A stretch of 21,891 nt of DNA, from the NCBI GenBank assembly GCA_016198545.1, contig JACQIJ010000022.1, positions 1-21,891 on the forward strand, read 5' to 3'. This document shows, in pieces, positions 16,390-21,891 of this stretch. The stretch comes from Pseudomonadota bacterium. Lineage in GTDB: Bacteria; Pseudomonadota; Alphaproteobacteria; Micavibrionales; Micavibrionaceae. The notes under the pieces are model-generated. The model was not told where the DNA came from, did not search any database, and saw nothing but the letters and a program-made list of their open reading frames with translations. Each line of letters opens with the position of its first letter. Position 1 is the stretch's first letter. The translations under genes were made by a program, and so were the position numbers.

Positions 16390-16470
16390 GATTTCACCCA
16401 CTCCTAACCGATTGTTTTATAATAGTATTACCCCACATGGAGGCCCCCAAATTCTGCCCCTTTCTACCAT

Positions 16471-16504
16471 CTTGCCACCAAGTGGTTAAAATTATGTAAT
16501 TTTA
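16471..16504. promoter_or_regulatory. AT-rich palindrome and neighbouring dyad upstream of the FecR/FG-GAP gene
   Basis: TAAAATTA-TG-TAATTTTA (16487-16504) is a perfect 8-base inverted repeat with a two-base spacer, about 100 bases upstream of the FecR/FG-GAP start. Next to it, CCAC-CAA-GTGG (16475-16485) forms a smaller dyad. A third half-site, TAAAATTAC, lies at 16552-16560. A TATTAT/TATAAA -10-like stretch follows nearer the gene (around 16420-16430 on the minus strand), but no good -35 box is present, which suggests activator-dependent transcription. Which protein binds is unknown. Confidence 0.4.
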
Positions 16505-16582
16505 TGAGTGATTTTTAGCAAAAACCGCGGCGGGTTTAGGAGATATATGCCTAAAATTACAGGCTTTTTTCCAAGCCGGTTT

Positions 16583-17815
16583 TCAGGCGCTGAGATACTG
16601 GGGCGTTTTCCAGCCCTGCAGGGCCTTGATAACGTCCTGTTCCGCCATCGGTTTGGCGAAATGATAGCCTTGCGCCTGTTCGCAACCCAGATCGCACAGG
16701 AGGCGGGCTTCTTCGGCGTTTTCGACGCCCTCGGCCACGCAGGTCAGCCCCATGTTCTGTCCAAGCCCGATAATGGATTTTACCAGTTCGAGGCTGCGGT
16801 CTTCGCGGAACATGGCGCGGACGAAACTCTGGTCGATCTTCATCGTGTCGATCGGGAAATAATAGAGATAGCTGAGCGAGGAATAGCCCGTGCCGAAATC
16901 GTCGATGGCCACCGTTATGCCTTCCTTGCGGCAGGCGGCCAGCGTGTCCTTGGCATTGTCCGGCTGGTGGATCAGAAGACGCTCGGTGATCTCGAGATTG
17001 ATCTGTTTGGGATCGACGCCGGCTTTTCCGATCGTTTTCATGATGCCTTCGACGAAATCGCTTTCGGCGAAGTCGTGGCTTGAAAAGTTAACGCTCATGC
17101 TGAGGGCGGTTTTCGACCGGACTGACAATTCGATGCGTTTCAGGGCTCCGCAGGCTTCCTCAAGCGCCCATTTGCTGGCATCTACGATCAGGCCGCTTTT
17201 TTCAGCGATCGGGATGAATACGGCCGGCGATATGAAACCGCGTTCCGGATGTTTCCAGCGCATCAGCGCCTCAAAACCCGTCACCGCGCCCTTGGCCAGG
17301 TCGATGATCGGCTGGTAATGGAGCATCAGAGTTTTGTTTTCAATCGCCGCCTTCAGGTCGTTGGCGATTTTGACTGATTCCACGACATCGGTCTGCGCGG
17401 CGAAATTGCGCTCCAGCGCCTCGGGCGGCGGGTATGAAACGCTCTGCCCCAGTATTTCGGCGCGGGTCAGCGTATCGCGGTAGCGCATCAGGATGATCTG
17501 GGAGATCATCTGTATGACCGGGTCGCTGGTCTTCAGGCGCTGCGCGAAGTCGTCGTGGGTGATTTCAAGCACCTTGCAGTCCTTGATGGCTTTAACCGTT
17601 GCGGTGCGCAGGCCTTCGTCCACGATCGCCATTTCCCCGATGATCGTGCCGGGGCCGCGCGTGCCGACGGGCTGGATTTTCCCGCCGGGCTTTTCAATCA
17701 CGATTTCAACCTGCCCTTCCTCGATGATGTAGGCGCACGTTCCCTTCTCGCCCTGCTTCATGATCGTGCTGCCGGCCTTGAAGGTTCGTTTTGCGTCTTG
17801 CGTGTTTGCGGTCAA
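16583..17815 (-). CDS. cyclic nucleotide-binding domain fused to EAL c-di-GMP phosphodiesterase
   Basis: This 410-residue soluble protein joins two domains. The cNMP-binding fold (about 15-125) keeps the phosphate-binding cassette Gly60-Glu61 ... Arg70-Thr71-Ala72 (IGEMAIVDEGLRTATV), so it should bind cAMP or cGMP. The EAL domain (about 155-400) has every expected catalytic residue: Glu182 of EAL, Asn243, Glu275, Asp305-Asp306 of DDFGTG, Lys327, Glu362 and Gln382. It is therefore probably an active phosphodiesterase, cutting c-di-GMP to pGpG under cyclic-nucleotide control. No GGDEF domain is present. The start is TTG, six bases after an AGGGG site. It lies upstream of the FecR/FG-GAP gene on the same strand with about 190 bases between. 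Confidence 0.92.
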   Translation of the reverse strand: MTANTQDAKRTFKAGSTIMKQGEKGTCAYIIEEGQVEIVIEKPGGKIQPVGTRGPGTIIGEMAIVDEGLRTATVKAIKDCKVLEITHDDFAQRLKTSDPVIQMISQIILMRYRDTLTRAEILGQSVSYPPPEALERNFAAQTDVVESVKIANDLKAAIENKTLMLHYQPIIDLAKGAVTGFEALMRWKHPERGFISPAVFIPIAEKSGLIVDASKWALEEACGALKRIELSVRSKTALSMSVNFSSHDFAESDFVEGIMKTIGKAGVDPKQINLEITERLLIHQPDNAKDTLAACRKEGITVAIDDFGTGYSSLSYLYYFPIDTMKIDQSFVRAMFREDRSLELVKSIIGLGQNMGLTCVAEGVENAEEARLLCDLGCEQAQGYHFAKPMAEQDVIKALQGWKTPQYLSA

Positions 17816-17857
17816 TGAAAGCCCCTGAAAGCCTATGGATAAAAATGCTGTTGCCCC

Positions 17858-17892
17858 ACGGTAAGTCTGGACAAAAAAAGTTAGCTTACCGT
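17858..17892. promoter_or_regulatory. inverted repeat ACGGTAAG-N19-CTTACCGT upstream of the cNMP-EAL gene
   Basis: A perfect 8-base inverted repeat (17858-17865 and 17885-17892) with a 19-base A-rich spacer sits in the gap between the divergent cNMP-EAL and DUF3307 genes, 43 bases before the TTG start of the former. It may be an operator for a dimeric regulator, or a hairpin in the leader. No matching regulator is encoded in the window. Confidence 0.35.
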
Positions 17893-18023
17893 TAATGATG
17901 GGCGTCTTTTTTCACGAAATCAACAGCGTCGGGGATTTATACAACCAAGGAGTGTCTTGGCAAAAGGCCGTTTTGCGAACATACTGGATGCTGGTTTTGC
18001 AGCGTAAATTATTCATAATAAAA

Positions 18024-18419
18024 ATGGACCCGGTAACGCTCCTTCTTCTCTATGTTTCTTTCCGCGTAAAGCAGTTCGCGGGGGATTTCCTGTTGCAGAC
18101 CGACTGGATGGCGCTGAACAAGGGCAAGCCGGGAAGGGAGGGCTACCGCGCGCTCTTTTCCCATACGATTTATCATGCCGCCGGCACGGCGCTTATCGCG
18201 CTGCTGTTCGCGCCTGCGCTCTGGTGGCTGGGGCTGGCGGATTTCTGCGTGCACAGCCTTATCGACAGGACGAAGGGCGTCCTGACTTACCGCAAAGGCT
18301 GGCAATATACGGATCGCTGGTTCTGGTGGTCGTTCGGGCTGGACCAGGAAGCCCATAATTACACGCATCTGGCCTATATCGTGCTGATCGTCGCCCATGC
18401 GGGCGGGTTGTTTCTGTAA
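18024..18419 (+). CDS. DUF3307 family membrane protein
   Basis: From the ATG at 18024 the protein has 131 residues and opens as DUF3307 members do: a short hydrophobic helix (MDPVTLLLLYVSFRVKQFAGDFLLQTDWMA). It then has FSHTIYHAAGTALIALLFAPALWWLGLADFCVHSLIDRTKG and a final LAYIVLIVAHAGGLFL, so there are three or four membrane segments, with conserved-looking His and Asp residues inside or near them. The function of the family is not known. The frame stays open upstream to an ATG at 17895, but those 43 residues look unlike the family. Neither start has a clear ribosome site, so the 5' end is uncertain. Neighbours give no functional hint. Confidence 0.75.
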   Translation: MDPVTLLLLYVSFRVKQFAGDFLLQTDWMALNKGKPGREGYRALFSHTIYHAAGTALIALLFAPALWWLGLADFCVHSLIDRTKGVLTYRKGWQYTDRWFWWSFGLDQEAHNYTHLAYIVLIVAHAGGLFL

Positions 18420-18430
18420 AGCTGAAACGC

Positions 18431-18460
18431 TTGACAGGCCATGCTTTTTCCGGCTAAGGT
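18431..18460 (+). promoter_or_regulatory. promoter of rpmJ
   Basis: A perfect TTGACA -35 box (18431-18436) is followed after 17 bases by CTAAGG (18454-18459; or TAAGGT with 18 bases). This places the transcript start about 25-30 bases before the rpmJ ATG. The arrangement fits a strong housekeeping promoter for a ribosomal protein gene. Confidence 0.7.
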
Positions 18461-18497
18461 CTGCGCCTGATTTAGACGAAACGAATGGATGGCTGCC

Positions 18498-18623
18498 ATG
18501 AAAGTTGTTAACTCATTGAAGGGATTAAGAAAACGCGATCGGAACTGCCGCATTGTCCGCCGCAAGGGCCGCGTTTACATCATCAACAAGAAGAACCCCC
18601 GCTACAAAGCGCGCCAGGGCTGA
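18498..18623 (+). CDS. rpmJ: 50S ribosomal protein L36 (bL36)
   Basis: The 41-residue product MKVVNSLKGLRKRDRNCRIV...VYIINKKNPRYKARQG is bL36, the smallest protein of the large ribosomal subunit. It has the longer alphaproteobacterial/YkgO-like form, which ends in NPRxKARQG. Only one cysteine (Cys17) is present, so this is the variant lacking the four-ligand (C+ type) zinc ribbon. It stands alone, with its own promoter before it and a strong hairpin terminator after it, as is usual for this gene in alphaproteobacteria. A GGA-type ribosome site lies about 8 bases before the ATG. Confidence 0.95.
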   Translation: MKVVNSLKGLRKRDRNCRIVRRKGRVYIINKKNPRYKARQG

Positions 18624-18641
18624 GGTCTTTTTACATTCAGG

Positions 18642-18673
18642 AAAAGCCCGCTTGCAGCGGGCTTTTTGCTTTT
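18642..18673 (+). terminator. rho-independent terminator after rpmJ
   Basis: A perfect 10-base stem AAAAGCCCGC / GCGGGCTTTT with a five-base loop (TTGCA) spans 18642-18666 and runs into a T-rich tract (TTTTTGCTTTTC). Because the stem begins with A residues it could also work on the minus strand. It lies 18 bases after the rpmJ stop. Confidence 0.92.
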
Positions 18674-18767
18674 CTGATGACAATATCCGCCCGGCCCAAA
18701 AATCTTGATGCGCTTGTAAAATCAGTCTGTTATAACCACAGGGACAGTTTCAGGCGGAACGCGCAGC

Positions 18768-19808
18768 ATGTTTTCTAAACTATTCGGTTTTATGTCTGCC
18801 GACATGGCAATCGATCTGGGCACGGCCAATACGCTGGTCTATGTGCGGGATCAGGGTATTGTCCTGAACGAACCCTCTGTCGTCGCCATCACGATGGTTG
18901 GCGGCAAGAAACAGGTTCTGGCCGTCGGCAACGAGGCAAAGCAGATGCTGGGCCGCACGCCCGGCAACATCGTCGCCATACGTCCCCTGCGCGATGGCGT
19001 CATAGCCGATTTCGAGGTGACGGAAGCGATGATCAAGCATTTCATCCGCAAGGTGCACAACCGCCGTTCCTTCGTTTCGCCGAAAATGATCATCTGCGTT
19101 CCGTCCGGTTCCACGGCGGTGGAGCAGCGCGCCATCATCGAATCCGCCGAGAGCGCGGGTGCATCGCAGGTCGCGCTGATCGAGGAGCCGATGGCCGCGG
19201 CCATCGGCGCGGGCTTGCCCGTGACCGAGCCGACGGGATCGATGGTCGTCGATATCGGCGGCGGAACGACGGAAGTGGCTGTCATTTCTCTGGGCGGCAT
19301 CGTGTACGCCAAATCCGTGCGAGTCGGCGGGGACAAGATGGACGAGGCGATCATTGCCTATATCCGCCGCGTTCATAACCTTCTGATCGGCGAAAGCTCC
19401 TCCGAACGCATCAAGAAGGAAATCGGTTGCGCCTGCCCGCCCGCCGACGGAGAAGGGCGGATGATGGAGATAAAGGGGCGCGACCTGATGAACGGCGTGC
19501 CGAAGGAAATCGTCATCAGCGAACGCCAGATTGCTGAAGCCCTGGCCGAACCTGTCGGCGCGATTGTGGAGGCGGTGAAGGTTGCGCTCGAACACACGCC
19601 GCCGGAACTGGCCGCCGACATCGTCGAAAAGGGAATTGTCCTGACGGGCGGCGGTGCGCTGCTGACCAATCTCGATCATGTTCTGCGGCATGCGACGGGC
19701 TTGCCCGTTACGATCGCCGACGATCCTCTGTCATGCGTCGCACTGGGCACGGGTCATGCGCTCGAGGAAATGAAAACCCTGAAGAACGTTCTGATCAGCA
19801 ATTACTGA
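18768..19808 (+). CDS. mreB: rod shape-determining protein MreB
   Basis: MreB is the bacterial actin homologue that guides lateral cell-wall synthesis in rods. The 346 residues show an amphipathic N-terminus (MFSKLFGFM) for membrane contact and the actin-fold ATP motifs: phosphate 1 DLGTANTLVYV, phosphate 2 VVDIGGGTTEVAVISLGG and adenosine motif LTGGGALLTNLD, plus the KIICVPSG-like MIICVPSGSTAVEQRA block. An AGGCGGA ribosome site precedes the ATG. Usually mreC, mreD and a PBP2 gene follow, but here the next gene is folD on the opposite strand and its 3' end overlaps mreB by seven bases. The organism is thus probably rod-shaped or curved, with mreCD elsewhere or missing. Confidence 0.97.
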   Translation: MFSKLFGFMSADMAIDLGTANTLVYVRDQGIVLNEPSVVAITMVGGKKQVLAVGNEAKQMLGRTPGNIVAIRPLRDGVIADFEVTEAMIKHFIRKVHNRRSFVSPKMIICVPSGSTAVEQRAIIESAESAGASQVALIEEPMAAAIGAGLPVTEPTGSMVVDIGGGTTEVAVISLGGIVYAKSVRVGGDKMDEAIIAYIRRVHNLLIGESSSERIKKEIGCACPPADGEGRMMEIKGRDLMNGVPKEIVISERQIAEALAEPVGAIVEAVKVALEHTPPELAADIVEKGIVLTGGGALLTNLDHVLRHATGLPVTIADDPLSCVALGTGHALEEMKTLKNVLISNY

Positions 19809-20656
19809 AGAGCGGACGCCGCTTTCACCGTATTCGCCAGAAGGCATGCGATGGTCATCGGGCCGACGCCGCCGGGGACGGGCGTAACCGCGCCGGCGGT
19901 TTTTACGGTCGCGCCGAAATCGACGTCGCCGCATAGCTTTCCATCAGCCTGCCTGTTGATGCCGACATCGATGACGATGGCGCCCGGCTTCACCCAGTCG
20001 CCTTTCACCATTTCCGCGCGCCCTGCCGCGGCCACCAGTATGTCCGCCGTCCGGCAGATGCCGGGCAGGTCTTTCGTGCGCGAATGGCATTGCGTGACGG
20101 TGCAGTTTTCGGCCAGCAGCAGCTGCCCCATCGGCTTGCCGAACAGGTTCGAGCGCCCGATGACGACGGCATGAAGGCCCGTCAGGTCTTTTCGGGCTTC
20201 CTTTATCAACATCAGGCTGCCCTGCGGCGTGCAGGGGGTAAGACCATCCTTTATGCCCAGGAACAGCTTTCCCGCATTTGTGACGGTCAGTCCGTCCACA
20301 TCCTTGCGCGGGCTTATCATCTGCACCAGATCCTCCTGCGCGCCGGTCAGCGCGCCGGGCAGGGGCAACTGTATCAGAATGCCATGAACGTTATCGTCGG
20401 CGTTCAGATCCGAAACCAGCGCGGCAATCCGTTCTTTCGTCGCTGTGGCGGGCAGTTTGCGCTCGAAGCTTTTTATGCCGGTTTTTTCGCAGGCCGCGAT
20501 TTTGTTCCGTACATAGACATGGCTTGCCGGATCGTTGCCGACGAGGATGACCGCCAGCCCCGGGGAAAGTTTTTTATTTTTGATTTCGGCGGCAAGGCCG
20601 CTGCGCAGTTTCTCCGCAATCGCCCTGCCGTCTATGATTTGCGCGCCGCCGCTCAT
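19802..20656 (-). CDS. folD: bifunctional methylenetetrahydrofolate dehydrogenase / methenyltetrahydrofolate cyclohydrolase
   Basis: FolD interconverts 5,10-methylene-THF, 5,10-methenyl-THF and 10-formyl-THF with NADP, feeding purine and formyl-Met synthesis. The product from the ATG at 20656 has 284 residues, the normal length. It starts with the typical GAQIIDGRAIAEKL, has the catalytic Tyr/Lys region SHVYVRNKIAACEKTGI, the IQLPLPG loop, the PRKDVDGLT motif, the Rossmann loop VVIGRSNLFGKPMGQLL and the end GVGPMTIACLL. The frame is open further upstream, but that part lies inside yggT and is Arg/His-rich, so it is not coding. Its ATG overlaps the yggT stop as ATGA, implying translational coupling. 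Its 3' end overlaps mreB by seven bases. Confidence 0.96.
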   Translation of the reverse strand: MSGGAQIIDGRAIAEKLRSGLAAEIKNKKLSPGLAVILVGNDPASHVYVRNKIAACEKTGIKSFERKLPATATKERIAALVSDLNADDNVHGILIQLPLPGALTGAQEDLVQMISPRKDVDGLTVTNAGKLFLGIKDGLTPCTPQGSLMLIKEARKDLTGLHAVVIGRSNLFGKPMGQLLLAENCTVTQCHSRTKDLPGICRTADILVAAAGRAEMVKGDWVKPGAIVIDVGINRQADGKLCGDVDFGATVKTAGAVTPVPGGVGPMTIACLLANTVKAASALQ

Positions 20657-20949
20657 ATCGCGTGGATGGGATAGATAAACAGCTGCGCGACGATACGTTG
20701 CAGCAGATAAATCCCGAAGATGACGATGATGGGCGTGATGTCGATGCCGCCGATGGGCGGGATGAATTTCCGCAAGGGCTTGTAGACCGGTTCGGTCGCC
20801 TTGTTCAGCAGCCTGACGAGGTTGGCGGCCTGTGGGCTGCGCGTATTCACGACCTCGAAGGCGATCAGCCAGCTGACCACGACGCTGGCGATGATGATCC
20901 ACATGTAAATATCAAGGGCCAGATAAAGCAGTTTGCCGAACAAAATCAT
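20653..20949 (-). CDS. YggT family membrane protein
   Basis: From the ATG at 20949 this 98-residue protein has two hydrophobic segments (MILFGKLLYLALDIYMWIII... and IDITPIIVIFGIYLLQRIVAQLF). They flank the family signature NKATEPVYKPLRKFIPPIGGIDITPI, which identifies YggT. Family members are small inner-membrane proteins linked to ion tolerance and envelope organisation; the exact activity is unclear. An AAAGG site lies about 9 bases before this ATG, so I prefer it over an in-frame start at 20982. The gene is translationally coupled to folD by an ATGA overlap. Confidence 0.9.
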   Translation of the reverse strand: MILFGKLLYLALDIYMWIIIASVVVSWLIAFEVVNTRSPQAANLVRLLNKATEPVYKPLRKFIPPIGGIDITPIIVIFGIYLLQRIVAQLFIYPIHAI

Positions 20950-21056
20950 ATGAAAACCCTTTCCTTTCCAAGCTATCGCCACGGATTCCTATCACAACGG
21001 TAAAGAAGTGTTAACCGGATTTTGGCATGATAGGGGAAGGAGTTGTGGGGGAAGTA

Positions 21057-21746
21057 ATGCTGCCAGGACTGGAGATAGTGACAGCAGGGCTTTTGACGCT
21101 GGCGTCAGGCGGGGGGGTGCAATGCACCGTGCCGAAGGCGCCGGTCATAAATGTCGTTCCCAGCACGCAGGCCATCCAGTACGATTTTTCAAAGCCGGAA
21201 GCCGATCTGACGGCGCAAAAATCCGATACGCTCAGCCCTTACGCCCCCGGGGTCGATACAGCGACGCGCGGGCTTCGTTACGACCAGCCTGAAATGAAGA
21301 TGGAAGTTTCGTGGGGATATATGCAGTATCCCGGCGGCGCGACCTGCTTCTGGTACGACACCGTGAATATCAGCGTTCAGTTGAAGCCGCAGATTTTCAT
21401 CGCAAAGGAATTGAGCGAGGGCAGGTGCCGCGATGCGGTTGTCGAACATGAGAACAAGCATGTGAAGGTGGATCGCGCCATCGTCAATTCATACGTGCAG
21501 AATATCGGACGGTCCGTTCAGGATGCCGTCAACGCGGCGGGCGCGATGGGTCCGTACAACGCGGACCAGATAGAGCCGATGCAGAAAAAGCTCGTCGATC
21601 ACATCAGGAGCGCTATTTCCATGCACGAACTGACGCTTTACAAGGAAATGCGGGCAAAGCAGGGGCATGTCGACTCGCTCGAGGAATACAACCGCGTCAA
21701 TGACATCTGCCGGGCGGAAGAGAAGGCGAAAAAGAAGAAGCGGTAA
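21057..21746 (+). CDS. unknown protein with HExxH (HENKH) putative zinc-metallopeptidase motif
   Basis: The family is not one I can name with certainty; it resembles DUF922-type secreted zincins. From the ATG at 21057 (229 residues, preceded by a GGGGGAAG purine run) the N-terminus MLPGLEIVTAGLLTLASGG is weakly signal-peptide-like. Further in, CRDAVVEHENKHVKVDRAIV contains HENKH (131-135), a HExxH zinc-binding and catalytic motif. The C-terminal half is helical and highly charged, ending in a Lys-rich tail (KAKKKKR). Two cysteines (in GATCFWYD and GRCRDAV) could form a disulfide, supporting export. An alternative ATG at 21027 adds ten residues but lacks a ribosome site. Third zinc ligand not identified. 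Confidence 0.7.
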   Translation: MLPGLEIVTAGLLTLASGGGVQCTVPKAPVINVVPSTQAIQYDFSKPEADLTAQKSDTLSPYAPGVDTATRGLRYDQPEMKMEVSWGYMQYPGGATCFWYDTVNISVQLKPQIFIAKELSEGRCRDAVVEHENKHVKVDRAIVNSYVQNIGRSVQDAVNAAGAMGPYNADQIEPMQKKLVDHIRSAISMHELTLYKEMRAKQGHVDSLEEYNRVNDICRAEEKAKKKKR

Positions 21747-21752
21747 TTTTTA

Positions 21753-21780
21753 TTTTCATATTAGAAAAAAGCTGCTAGGG
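21753..21780 (+). promoter_or_regulatory. possible promoter of the last, truncated gene
   Basis: TTTTCA (21753-21758) and CTAGGG (21775-21780) are separated by 16 bases. The second box and its surroundings (GCTAGGGTGCGC) resemble the -10 region of the rpmJ promoter (GCTAAGGTCTGCGC), which supports a similar sigma factor. The first box is a weak match. Confidence 0.35.
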
Positions 21781-21810
21781 TGCGCTTCGTAATCAAAACG
21801 GAGTGCGCTT

Positions 21811-21891
21811 ATGAGAGGGTTTTTCGCTCGAATCCCGCTTTTGCCGGTGTTGGCGGCTGTGCTGCTGACAGCCGGGATGGCTGCGCCCGCG
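21811..21891 (+). CDS. start of a secreted or envelope protein (signal peptide), partial
   Basis: Only the first 27 codons are inside the window. They encode a basic start (MRGFFARI), a hydrophobic core (LLPVLAAVLLTAGMA) and the small residues APA at the edge, which together read as a Sec signal peptide. A CGGAG ribosome site lies seven bases before the ATG, and a possible promoter lies further up. The frame is open to the last base. The function of the mature protein cannot be told. Confidence 0.72.
   Translation, partial: MRGFFARIPLLPVLAAVLLTAGMAAPA

Noticed and set aside
16562..16582. Terminator after the CNB-EAL gene (GGCTT-N6-AAGCC)
   Set aside because: The stem is only five bases and is not followed by a clean T run, so I do not call it.
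17895..18023. Upstream 43-codon extension of the DUF3307 protein
   Set aside because: No ribosome site at the ATG and no resemblance to the family start; the ATG at 18024 begins exactly at the usual hydrophobic helix.
18705..18736. Promoter of mreB (TTGATG ... TTATAA)
   Set aside because: The boxes are 19-20 bases apart and the first is a weak match; not strong enough to annotate.
20657..20902. N-terminal extension of folD
   Set aside because: These 82 codons lie within yggT in another frame and give an Arg/His-rich peptide; the family start is the ATG at 20656, coupled to the yggT stop.

Overview
The window is about 22 kb of GC-rich, densely packed chromosome that looks alphaproteobacterial. 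The supporting signs are a three-subunit proton-translocating transhydrogenase (pntAA-pntAB-pntB), a YggT-folD pair, a DUF3307 membrane protein, and a dispersed intergenic palindrome family (ATTCCGGC-GCAG-GCCGGAAT type) that is common in this class. I cannot place it below class; a Rhodospirillales- or Micavibrio-like lineage is a guess. There are no tRNA or rRNA genes, no CRISPR array, no recognisable transposase and no phage genes.

Left part (1-5608). The 3' end of ligA meets a small unknown gene tail to tail. Two tandem, diverged alpha/beta hydrolase paralogues follow on the minus strand. Then comes the pnt operon, also on the minus strand. Its pntAA-pntAB junction holds a nested palindromic repeat, read through by a small ORF that overlaps both neighbours by ATGA.

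Central part (5781-17815). This is the distinctive region. A tightly packed plus-strand operon encodes a TolC-like outer membrane protein, a type I secretion ABC exporter with a degenerate C39-like domain, an HlyD-type adaptor and a CHASE2-class III nucleotide cyclase. Convergent to it, six bases away, is a gene of about 3.5 kb for a FecR-domain protein with a Pro-rich linker, seven FG-GAP repeats (a likely seven-bladed propeller) and an RTX-like C-terminus, the obvious candidate export substrate. Upstream of that gene on the same strand is a cyclic-nucleotide-binding/EAL protein with all expected phosphodiesterase residues. The inferred logic is: external or periplasmic signal -> CHASE2 cyclase -> cAMP -> cNMP-gated EAL -> c-di-GMP level -> control of a type I-secreted surface protein.

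Right part (17816-21891). This is mostly housekeeping: a DUF3307 membrane protein, rpmJ (bL36, 41 aa) with a clear promoter and terminator, mreB without mreC or mreD behind it, and yggT-folD on the minus strand with folD overlapping the mreB 3' end. After these come an unknown protein with a HENKH (HExxH) putative zinc site, and the first 27 codons of a gene with a signal peptide that runs off the window.

No gene-free stretch exceeds 300 bases. The largest gaps are 4234-4462 (palindromic repeat), 17816-18023 (inverted repeat ACGGTAAG/CTTACCGT), 16390-16582 (AT-rich palindromes upstream of the FecR gene), 5609-5780 (divergent promoter region) and 18624-18767 (terminator and mreB leader).
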